A DNA stretch of 64,000 nt from Ridgeia piscesae (taxonomy: Eukaryota; Annelida; Polychaeta; Sabellida; Siboglinidae): positions 309,501 to 373,500 of the forward strand of contig JAODUO010000553.1 of assembly GCA_025642075.2 (NCBI GenBank), read 5' to 3'. The position numbers were made by a program, and so were the translations under genes. Shown one piece after another: positions 13,101 to 25,100 of this stretch. Each line of letters opens with the position of its first letter. Within the stretch, counting starts at the first letter, position 1. The notes under the pieces are model-generated. The model did not search any database, had not been told where the DNA came from, and worked only from the letters and a program-made list of their open reading frames with translations.

Positions 13101-16100
13101 CGATACAGTGGTACCACCTATGAAGTGACATTTTAATTTACACTGCACTATCGTAGATCGTAGAATCAAACTATGTGGTGGTTAGTGTAATTTCAGTCGA
13201 GTCTTGTAGACCCAGACACAGACCGTGCTCTTGGAAGCCATTTTGTTTTGATCTCTGAAGCCCTGATCTTCTTTGTGGTGGGTTTTGGGGTGGCATCAAC
13301 AAAATATGGTTTACTTTATAAACTTTATAAACCCCTTAAGCCTAACATATTCAGTGCTTTACATAAATATTACTCACCTCATCTAAGTCTGCATTCTGTA
13401 ATGTTACAGGTGTTTATCTTATGTAGTGTGCTTTTAGCTGGGCATATTGTTTTATGCAGATCGTCTTTTCCGTGTAATTAGTTTCTTAGTTTTTTTTGAA
13501 ATATAATTACAATAAATATGTAATACGTATTAAAAACTCAGATAGACAGAACTAATTGAACAGCAAACAAATTGAAATGTAGCAATTAGAGATTTTTTTG
13601 TACTTTTGTTTCTGCTTTCCACATTCCGATATGTTTCATTCATAAAAAAACAGGAAACAGTTGGATCGCTTTGTTGCTGATAACTTCCCCAGTCGAAGCA
13701 GCGAGTATGAAGTTGGTTCTCCACAATACTCTGAGTACATCTGTGCCTTGCGGAAGGTAAGTGTCTCACCCATATCTCTCTTGGTCTCGTCGTCTTACGT
13801 CTTTCCCTCAGTTTCTCAGTTGTCACCCTCCACCTCATACAGACGGTTCCCCTTTTAGTACACACAGTGCCTCCCGTCCCTGTCCCTGTTTGCTTACGTA
13901 AATGTCTTTGTTCTTTATAATTTAACAGTAAAATGTCACCCTTTCTGTTGCATCATTTGTTGAACTTTTTTTAGTTTGGATGTCAAAATAATATACAGAT
14001 TTAGATATGTAAACGTTGATCTTGAGTTTCGTCATTATGCTATTTCTTAAGTTCTTATGATCTGTTGTAGATCCTGACTGGTCTGTTGTAGATCCTGACT
14101 GGTCTGTTGTAGATCCTGACTGGTCTGTTGTAGATCCTGACTGGTCTGTTGTAGATCCTGACTGGTCTGTTGTAGATCCTGACTGGTCTGTTGTAGATCC
14201 TGACTGGTCTGCTGCAGATCCTGACTGGTCTGTTGTAGATCCTGACTGGTCTGCTGTAGATCCTGACTGGTCTGCTGCAGATCCTGACTGGTCTGCTGTA
14301 GATCCTGACTGGTCTGCTGCAGATCCTGACTGGTCTGCTGCAGATCCTGACTGGTCTGCTGTAGATCCTGACTGGTCTGCTGTAGATCCTGACTGGTCTG
14401 CTGTAGATCCTGACTGGTCTGCTGTAGATCCTGACTGGTCTGTTGTAGATCCTGACTGGTCTGCTGTAGATCCTGACTGGTCTGCTGTAGATCCTGACTG
14501 GTCTGCTGTAGATCCTGACTGGTCTGCTGTAGATCCTGACTGGTCTGCTGTAGATCCTGACTGGTCTGTTGTAGATCCTGACTGGTCTGTTGTAGATCCT
14601 GACTGGTCTGTTGTAGATCCTGACTGGTCTGTTGTAGATCCTGACTGGTCTGCTGTAGGTCCTGACTGGTCTGTTGTAGATCCTGACTGGTCGGTTGTAG
14701 ATCCTGACTGGTCTGCTGTAGATCCTGACTGGTCTGTTGTAGATCCTGACTGGTCTGCTGCAGATCCTGACTGGTCTGTTGTAGATCCTGACTGGTCTGC
14801 TGCAGATTCTGACTGGTCTGTTGTAGATCCTGACTGGTCTGTTGTAGATCCTGACTGGTCTGCTGTAGGTCCTGACTGGTCTGTTGTAGATCCTGACTGG
14901 TCTGTTGTAGATCCTGACTGGTCTGTTGTAGATCCTGACTGGTCTGCTGCAGATCCTGACTGGTCTGCTGTAGATCCTGACTGGTCTGCTGCAAATCCTG
15001 ACTGGTCTGTTGTAGATCCTGACTGGTCTGCTGCAGATTCTGACTGGTCTGTTGTAGATCCTGACTGGTCTGTTGTAGATCCTGACTGGTCTGCTGTAGG
15101 TCCTGACTGGTCTGTTGTAGATCCTGACTGGTCTGTTGTAGATCCTGACTGGTCTGGAACTGTCAGGAAGTCTTGATCTTCTGGACGTTGTTATTTGTGT
15201 CCTGTGCACGGAATCACAACACGTCTATGAAGATGAGATCCAGGCCTCTCTCATACGATTCATGAAACGGTAAACATTGTGTAGTATTTGTTTGTTTTGG
15301 TTGTTAGTCTAAGAGGCAACTGGTGACAGAGAACAGTGTTTTATGACATTTATTAGTTATTTCTTATACACTTTGCAAGGAAAACTCAACATTTTGAGCT
15401 CAATACGTTCTAATAGCTATTTAAATGTAATGACTTCTCCCTGTCATGATAAGGAGAAGTCACATGACATGTCTCTACAAGTATATTGTGCTGATGTCAA
15501 ACACTGTCTATTGTGACTACTGTCTTGTCTTCCTTGGTAGTCACGTGACATGTATTGCCGTAACATCACCAGAAGTTGTCTACTTAAAGACACCTACTTG
15601 ATCTGTTGGCAGCCTGCCTAAGGAACAGCAGAAACGGGCTCTTGATGTGCCGTTTCTGATCTTCACCTGCGTTGATCGTTACACCGCTGACCAGAGGAGG
15701 GCAGCACTGGAGCGAGTGTGTCTGAGCATGCTCAGAGTGGCCGACACTTCGGCCGTTGTGGATTTCTTCTGTGACCACGTCAATGAAGTGATGAACCTGA
15801 TTCACACGCAACAGCCTAGATCTGAGGTACACAGAGATGTAACAGTGACTCTCTGTCTTAATAATATAAATAAAATACATTAAATGTCAGTTATATTGCT
15901 TGATTTTTTTATATTATCCGTTTCCTGCTTATCAGTATTTACGCAAGATTTTTGTGCGCCATTTCCATCACAGATTTTTTCAGCGATCCTGTTGGCAGCC
16001 ATTTGTAAACGTGGAGGGTTAAGAAGTTGTTCCTATATGTCATGCATCATCAGGGTCCATGAAATTTGTGTCAGAATAGAGCATGTGGCAATGATGTCAC

Positions 16101-19100
16101 ATACTTCACATTTGAACTTGCCTAACTTTATCAAAAAGTGCACTATTGTTTATCTTGGCTTATATTACAGATGTTTCTATCGCTTTCATCTCTTGTGTTA
16201 CACATGACTCAGTCTCTCTGGTCTATCGTGTCACAGATGTTTAAGTCTCTCTGGTGTCTTGTGTCACGTGTGATTCAGTGTCTCTGGTCTCTTGTGTCAC
16301 TTATGTCTCTGGTCTCTTGTGTCACATACGTCTCAGTGTCTCTGGTCTCTTGTGTCACATATGTCTCAGTGTCTCTGGTCTCTTGTGTCACATATGTCTC
16401 AGTGTCTCTGGTCTCTTGTGTCACTTATGTCTCTGGTCTCTTGTGTCACATATGTCTCAGTGTCTCTGGTCTCTTGTGTCACTTATGTCTCTGGTCTCTT
16501 GTGTCACATATCTCTCAATGTCTCTGGTCTCTTGTGTCACATATGTCTCAGTGTCTCTGGTCTCTTGTGTCACTTATGTCTCTGGTCTCTTGTGTCACAT
16601 ATGTCTCAGTGTCTCTGGTCTCTTGTGTCACATATGTCTCAGTGTCTCTGGTCTCTTGTGTCACTTATGTCTCTGGTCTCTTGTGTCACATATGTTTCAG
16701 TGTCTCTGGTCTCTTGTGTCACATATGTTTCAGTGTCTCTGGTCTCTTGTGTCACTTATGTCTCTGGTCTCTTGTGTCACATATGTCTCAGTGTCTCTGG
16801 TCTCTTGTGTCACATATGTCTCAGTGTCTCTGGTCTCTTGTGTCACTTATGTCTCTGGTCTCTTGTGTCACATACGTCTCAGTGTCTCTGGTCTCTTGTG
16901 TCACATATGTCTCAGTGTCTCTGGTCTCTTGTGTCACATATGTTTCAGTGTCTCTGGTCTCTTGTGTCACTTATGTCTCTGGTCTCTTGTGTCACATACG
17001 TCTCAGTGTCTCTGGTCTCTTGTGTCACATATGTCTCAGTGTCTCTGGTTTCTTGTGTCACATATGTTTCAGTGTCTCTGGTCTCTTGTGTCACTTATGT
17101 CTCTGGTCTCTTGTGTCACATACGTCTCAGTGTCTCTGGTCTCTTGTGTCACTTATGTCTCTGGTCTCTTGTGTCACATATGTCTCAGTGTCTCTGGTCT
17201 CTTGTGTCACTTATGTTTCAGTGTCTCTGGTCTCTTGTGTCACTTATGTCTCTGGTCTCTTGTGTCACATATGTTTCAGTGTCTCTGGTCTCTTGTGTCA
17301 CTTATGTTTCAGTGTCTCTGGTCTCTTGTGTCACATATGTCTCAGTGTCTCTGGTTTCTTGTGTCACTTATGTCTCTGGTCTCTTGTGTCACATATCTCT
17401 CAGTGTCTCTGGTCTCTTGTGTCACTTATGTTTCAGTGTCTCTGGTCTCTTGTGTCACTTATGTCTCTGGTCTCTTGTGTCACATATGTTTCAGTGTCTC
17501 TGGTCTCTTGTGTCACTTATGTCTCTGGTCTCTTGTGTCACATATGTCTCAGTGTCTCTGGTTTCTTGTGTCACATATGTCTCAGTGTCTCTGGTCTCTT
17601 GTGTCACTTATGTCTCTGGTCTCTTGTGTCACATATCTCTCAGTGTCTCTGGTCTCTTGTGTCACTTATGTTTCAGTGTCTCTGGTCTCTTGTGTCACTT
17701 ATGTCTCTGGTCTCTTGTGTCACATATGTTTCAGTGTCTCTGGTCTCTTGTGTCACTTATGTCTCTGGTCTCTTGTGTCACATATGTCTCAGTGTCTCTG
17801 GTCTCTTGTGTCACTTATGTTTCAGTGTCTCTGGTCTCTTGTGTCACATATGTTTCAGTGTCTCTGGTTTCTTGTGTCACTTATGTCTCTGGTCTCTTGT
17901 GTCACATATCTCTCAGTGTCTCTGGTCTCTTGTGTCACTTATGTTTCAGTGTCTCTGGTCTCTTGTGTCACTTATGTCTCTGGTCTCTTGTGTCACATAT
18001 GTCTCAGTGTCTCTGGTTTCTTGTGTCACATATGTTTCAGTGTCTCTGGTCTCTTGTGTCACTTATGTCTCTGGTCTCTTGTGTCACATATCTCTCAGTG
18101 TCTCTGGTCTCTTGTGTCACTTATGTTTCAGTGTCTCTGGTCTCTTGTGTCACTTATGTCTCTGGTCTCTTGTGTCACATATCTCTCAGTGTCTCTGGTC
18201 TCTTGTGTCACATATGTTTCAGTGTCTCTGGTCTCTTGTGTCACTTATGTCTCTGGTCTCTTGTGTCACATATGTCTCAGTGTCTCTGGTTTCTTGTGTC
18301 ACATATGTTTCAGTGTCTCTGGTCTCTTGTGTCACATATGTCTCAGTGTCTCTGGTTTCTTGTGTCACATATGTTTCAGTGTCTCTGGTCTCTTGTGTCA
18401 CTTATGTCTCTGGTCTCTTGTGTCACATATCTTGTGTCTACATGTCTCTGGTCTCTTGTGTCACTATGTTTCAGTGTCTCTGGTCTCTTGTGTCACTTAT
18501 GTCTCTGGTCTCTTGTGTCACATATGTTTCAGTGTCTCTGGTCTCTTGTGTCACTTATGTCTCTGGTCTCTTGTGTCACATATGTCTCAGTGTCTCTGGT
18601 CTCTTGTGTCACTTATGTTTCAGTGTCTCTGGTCTCTTGTGTCACTTATGTCTCTGGTCTCTTGTGTCACATATGTCTCAGTGTCTCTGGTCTCTTGTGT
18701 CACATATGTCTCAGTGTCTCTGGTCTCTTGTGTCACATATGTCTCAGTGTCTCTGGTCTCTTCTGTCACATATGTCTCAGTGTCTCTGGTCTCTTGTGTC
18801 ACTTATGTCTCTGGTCTCTTGTGTCACATATATCTCAGTGTCTCTGGTCTCTTGTGTCACTTATGTCTCTGGTCTCTTGTGTCACATATATCTCAGTGTC
18901 TCTGGTCTCTTGTGTCACATATGTCTCAGTGTCTCTGGTCTCTTGTATCACATATGTCTCAGTGTCTCTGGTCTCTTGTGTCACATATGTCTCAGTGTCT
19001 CTGGTCTCTTGTGTCACTTATGTCTCTGGTCTCTTGTGTCACATATGTTTCAGTGTCTCTGGTCTCTTGTGTCACTTATGTCTCTGGTCTCTTGTGTCAC

Positions 19101-22100
19101 ATACGTCTCAGTGTCTCTGGTCTCTTGTGTCACATATGTCTCAGTGTCTCTGGTCTCTTGTGTCACTTATGTCTCTGGTCTCTTGTGTCACATATCTCTC
19201 AGTGTCTCTGGTCTCTTGTGTCACATATGTTTCAGTGTCTCTGGTCTCTTGTGTCACTTATGTCTCTGGTCTCTTGTGTCACATACGTCTCAGTGTCTCT
19301 GGTCTCTTGTGTCACATATGTCTCAGTGTCTCTGGTCTCTTGTATCACATATGTCTCAGTGTCTCTGGTCTCTTGTGTCACTTATGTCTCTGGTCTCTTG
19401 TGTCACATATGTTTCAGTGTCTCTGGTCTCTTGTGTCACTTATGTCTCTGGTCTCTTGTGTCACATATGTCTCAGTGTCTCTGGTCTCTTGTGTCACTTA
19501 TGTCTCTGGTCTCTTGTGTCACATATGTCTCAGTGTCTCTGGTCTCTTGTGTCACTTATGTCTCTGGTCTCTTGTGTCACATATGTCTCAGTGTCTCTGG
19601 TCTCTTGTGTCACTTATGTCTCTGGTCTCTTGTGTCACATATGTCTCAGTGTCTCAGGTCTCTTGTGTCACATATGTCTCAGTGTCTCTGGTCTCTTGTA
19701 TCACATATGTCTCAGTGTCTCTGGTCTCTTGTGTCACTTATGTCTCTGGTCTCTTGTGTCACATATGTTTCAGTGTCTCTGGTCTCTTGTGTCACTTATG
19801 TCTCTGGTCTCTTGTGTCACATATGTCTCAGTGTCTCTGGTCTCTTGTGTCACTTATGTCTCTGGTCTCTTGTGTCACATATGTTTCAGTGTCTCTGGTC
19901 TCTTGTGTCACTTATGTCTCTGGTCTCTTGTGTCACATATGTCTCAGTGTCTCTGGTCTCTTGTGTCACTTATGTCTCTGGTCTCTTGTGTCACATATGT
20001 CTCAGTGTCTCTGGTCTCTTGTGTCACTTATGTCTCTGGTCTCTTGTGTCACATATGTTTCAGTGTCTCTGGTCTCTTGTGTCACATACGTCTCAGTGTC
20101 TCTGGTCTCTTGTGTCACTATGTCTCTGGTCTCTTGTGTCACATATGTCTCAGTGTCTCAGGTCTCTTGTGTCACATATGTCTCAGTGTCTCTGGTCTCT
20201 TGTGTCACATATGTCTCAGTGTCTCTGGTCTCTTGTGTCACTTATGTCTCTGGTTTCTTGTGTCACATATGTTTCAGTGTCTCTGGTCTCTTGTGTCACT
20301 TATGTCTCTGGTCTCTTGTGTCACATATGTTTCAGTGTCTCTGGTCTCTTGTGTCACATATGTCTCAGTGTCTCTGGTCTCTTGTGTCACATATGTCTCA
20401 GTGTCTCTGGTCTCTTGTGTCACATATGTCTCAGTGTCTCTGGTCTCTTGTGTCACTTATGTCTCTGGTTTCTTGTGTCACATATGTTTCAGTGTCTCTG
20501 GTCTCTTGTGTCACTTATGTCTCTGGTCTCTTGTGTCACATATGTTTCAGTGTCTCTGGTCTCTTGTGTCACTTATGTCTCTGGTCTCTTGTGTCACATA
20601 TGTTTCAGTGTCTCTGGTCTCTTGTGTCACTTATGTCTCTGGTCTCTTGTGTCACATATGTCTCAGTGTCTCAGGTCTCTTGTGTCACATATGTCTCAGT
20701 GTCTCTGGTCTCTTGTGTCACATATGTCTCAGTGTCTCTGGTCTCTTGTGTCACTTATGTCTCTGGTTTCTTGTGTCACATATGTCTCAGTGTCTCTGGT
20801 CTCTTGTGTCACATATGTCTCAGTGTCTCTGGTCTCTTGTGTCACATATGTTTCAGTGTCTCTGGTCTCTTGTGTCACTTATGTCTCTGGTCTCTTGTGT
20901 CACATATGTCTCAGTGTCTCTGGTCTCTTGTGTCACTTATGTCTCTGGTCTCTTGTGTCACATATGTTTCAGTGTCTCTGGTCTCTTGTGTCACATACTG
21001 TCTCAGTGTCTCTGGTCTCTTGTGTCACTTATGTCTCTGGTCTCTTGTGTCACATATGTTTCAGTGTCTCTGGTCTCTTGTGTCACATACGTCTCAGTGT
21101 CTCTGGTCTCTTGTGTCACTTATGTCTCTGGTCTCTTGTGTCACATATGTCTCAGTGTCTCAGGTCTCTTGTGTCACATATGTTTCAGTGTCTCTGGTCT
21201 CTTGTGTCACATATGTCTCTGGTGTCTTGTGTCACATATGTCTCAGTGTCTCTGGTCTCTTGTGTCACTTATGTCTCTGGTCTCTTGTGTCACATATCTC
21301 TCAGTGTCTCTGGTCTCTTGTGTCACTTATGTCTCTGGTCTCTTGTGTCACATATGTTTCAGTGTCTCTGGTCTCTTGTGTCACTTATGTCTCTGGTCTC
21401 TTGTGTCACATATGTCTCAGTGTCTCTGGTCTCTTGTGTCACATATGTCTCTGGTCTCTTGTGTCACATATGTCTCAGTGTCTCTGGTCTCTTGTGTCAC
21501 ATATGTCTCAGTGTCTCTGGTCTCTTGTGTCACTTATGTCTCTGGTCTCTTGTGTCACATATGTCTCAGTGTCTCTGGTCTCTTGTGTCACATACGTCTC
21601 AGTGTCTCTGGTCTCTTGTGTCACTTATGTCTCTGGTCTCTTGTGTCACATATGTCTCAGTGTCTCAGGTCTCTTGTGTCACATATGTCTCAGTGTCTCT
21701 GGTCTCTTGTGTCACATATGTCTCAGTGTCTCTGGTCTCTTGTGTCACTTATGTCTCTGGTTTCTTGTGTCACATATGTCTCAGTGTCTCTGGTCTCTTG
21801 TGTCACTTATGTCTCTGGTCTCTTGTGTCACATACGTCTCAGTGTCTCTGGTCTCTTGTGTCACTTATGTCTCTGGTCTCTTGTGTCACATATGTCTCAG
21901 TGTCTCTGGTCTCTTGTGTCACTTATGTCTCTGGTCTCTTGTGTCACATATGTCTCAGTGTCTCTGGTCTCTTGTGTCACATATGTCTCAGTGTCTCAGG
22001 TCTCTTGTGTCACATATGTCTCAGTGTCTCTGGTCTCTTGTGTCACATATGTCTCAGTGTCTCTGGTCTCTTGTGTCACTTATGTCTCTGGTCTCTTGTG

Positions 22101-25100
22101 TCACATATGTTTCAGTGTCTCTGGTCTCTTGTGTCACTTATGTCTCTGGTCTCTTGTGTCACATATGTCTCAGTGTCTCTGGTCTCTTGTGTCACTTATG
22201 TCTCTGGTCTCTTGTGTCACATATGTTTCAGTGTCTCTGGTCTCTTGTGTCACTTATGTCTCTGGTCTCTTGTGTCACATATGTCTCAGTGTCTCTGGTC
22301 TCTTGTGTCACTTATGTCTCTGGTCTCTTGTGTCACATATGTCTCAGTGTCTCTGGTCTCTTGTGTCACATATGTCTCAGTGTCTCAGGTCTCTTGTGTC
22401 ACATATGTCTCAGTGTCTCTGGTCTCTTGTGTCACATATGTCTCAGTGTCTCTGGTCTCTTGTGTCACTTATGTCTCTGGTCTCTTGTGTCACATATGTC
22501 TCAGTGTCTCTGGTCTCTTGTGTCATTTATGTCTCTGGTCTCTTGTGTCACATATCTCTCAGTGTCTCTGGTCTCTTGTGTCACACATGTCTCAGGGTCT
22601 CTAGTCTCTTGTGTCACATATCTCAGTCTCTGGTCTCTCATGTTGCAGATGTTACAGGTGTCTCGCCTCTGCAGCTTCCAGTTGATGGAGATGCTGTATG
22701 GGCGGCTGTCCAAGAACCAGGTCAGCAGTAAGGAGAGCAAAGTCAATGAGGTCTTTTGCCAAGGTCATGTGGAAAAGGGCAATGAACTGACCACTGCCAT
22801 CACCAAGTATGTGGGGTTATTGCCAGATTTGATTGTGTGTAATATCAAACAATGTTTATCGACAAATCATATGGAATAAAAATAAGACGAGTTAGTCGAC
22901 ATTCTGAGAATGCTAGTGCCATGTATAAGCATGATCATCACGTTTCGTACAATTTATTCATGAAACGAGACCTACCTAGTATTTACTATGACTGGCAAGT
23001 GTATATGTCCATATTTATTTCACTTTAGTGAAGTTACTTGGTGAACTATAACATTGTTTATTGTTGTTCAATGTGTAGTTCACTAGTTGTAGGACTTGAA
23101 TATGGAAAAAGTGATTTAATTATGCATTTTAACACATAGCTACAGTCTTGTCCAAGTGTAGCTAGGCTTGAGACATCAGTCAACCAGACATACATGTCAT
23201 CTTTGTCAACCAGACATCTAGGTCACTATTGTTAACCAGACATCTTTTGTCAACCAGTTTAATGTGTCACTATTGTCAGTCAGATATGTGTCACCATTGT
23301 AAACCAGATGTATGTGTCACCTTTGTCAACCAGATGTATATGTCACCATTGTAAATGAGACAAATGTGTCCCCATTCTCATCCAGAGGTCTGTGTCACCG
23401 TCATCATTTTGATGTCTGTGTCATATTTCCAGGGTGGCTCACCAAGTGAAGTCAGAAGATGCGAGGGGTGAGGATGTGACCTCTGAACTGGGGCGTCAGT
23501 TGCGATGTGCAGCCTACAATGCCCTAGTGGCTGTCATCACATGCACCCAGACGGATGAGAAGTTCTTCCGAGCCTTTCTTTTCACCGAGAAACCACAGCA
23601 GGTGGGGCTTTTGACTCTTGTCACTCAATCCTTGACAGTTGTCAGAAGGACCTGTCTAAACACAACATATATAGAATTGTTTATCACATGTAGTACTTAC
23701 ATACCTCCTATTTCTAACCATCACTACCCGTAGTTAAACTCGACCCTTAAGTCCACACATTCCCAACAATGTTTCGTTCCTGTATCTAAGCCCGGTATTG
23801 GCGAATATGTTTTCTTTGTAGCTGTGCTAGAAATCTGGAGCCGTCTCCCATCACTACGAAAATATAATCTGAAACAATAGCCACTTTTCGCAAAAAGAAA
23901 CTGAAGTCACGTTTGTTTGAAATCGCATTCCCGTCCTAAAGTGTTGGCAGTCCATGCTCTGATGATGTATATATGCATAACTTGTATTGTGGGTTTATGC
24001 TGTTAGAGAAATAAACTTATCCTTACCCTTGATAAATGTTGACTATTGCTCCTATGAGCTTGGACATGGATAAAGGCACTGTAGATGTTTTACTGTTATT
24101 ATTAGTAAGCATACAGTATGTTTTAGATGTATTATACAGTTGCACAAATGTCTGCTTCTTACACCGCTATGAAAATGACAACCTGTGGTGCCACCTGGTG
24201 TCACTTCTTAATATCTCCTCTCAACATTAATGTTGAGCTGTGAGGCAAGTTTCGGCGTTAGTCTTTTACTTGTCAGTAAAACTAGTTCATTGAACAAAAA
24301 ACTCCCTCAACGTCCTCTGTGGTCAGTTGGTTATTTTGTCAATCCTGTATGTGTCATCAGAAATGTTAAGTAGGATAACATGCAGTTTTGAAGTGAATAT
24401 AAAATATTTTAGAGCTTATTTGTAATGTTTTAATGGCTTCTACAAAAATGTAGGCACTTATGTAAGTGAAGAGTTTTGGGTGATGTCTGATGCATCAGTG
24501 AAATGACCGAGATGTGTTTTCAGGGTCAGTTCTTGCTGGACAACTTGGTGGACACTCGGCGCACCTATAAATTTGACATCGAGTTAGATGTAAGTCTCCT
24601 TACGTATTCATTACCCTTTCTCCGTCTGTTCTTTGTCTCTCGAATTTGGCAGCTGTTTCTTAACTTGTCCGTGTTGTGTCTGTTGAGTGAGCTGTGAATC
24701 AAATGTAGACTTGCCACAGTTAGTGCCGTAATAGTGATGATAATAATGATAAATAATATACTTCACTTTTACTCTCATTTCCAGAGTTGCACTCTGTTTA
24801 AGGGTGTTTGCAGTCATGTCGTATATCTACTAAAATGTACATAATAATACAACACTAGAACTCAACGTGCTGAAGAAACCTAGCTAAAAAGTTTAAAGAC
24901 AATATATACGTAAAACATTTATAGTTTATTTTATATTTTGTATTACAAATTTTACTGTGATATACATTTTTATAACTTTTTCTTTTAAAATGTATAATTT
25001 CATATACATTTTATTGTGATATGTTATTAAATCTCAAACAGTAAATGAGTGGATAAGTAATCTACTGGTTGTGTCAGTTGTAGAGGAATGAATAGGTTTA

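Noticed and set aside
13248..13481. Small + frame [21 protein letters not shown] as a membrane peptide gene
   Set aside because: Lies in AT-rich intron without any supporting signal; length is within chance.
14047..15209. Minus-strand frames of 315 and 384 codons (QQTSQDL and RPVRIYN repeats)
   Set aside because: Complement of the 21-bp acceptor array of exon 19; no non-repetitive domain, no independent gene signals.
16138..22879. Three overlapping + strand open frames of more than 2,100 codons each
   Set aside because: All lie in the 33/25-bp minisatellite, which has no stop in any + frame. Translations are the same low-complexity string ([10 protein letters not shown] and shifts). Only the last part overlaps true exon 21.
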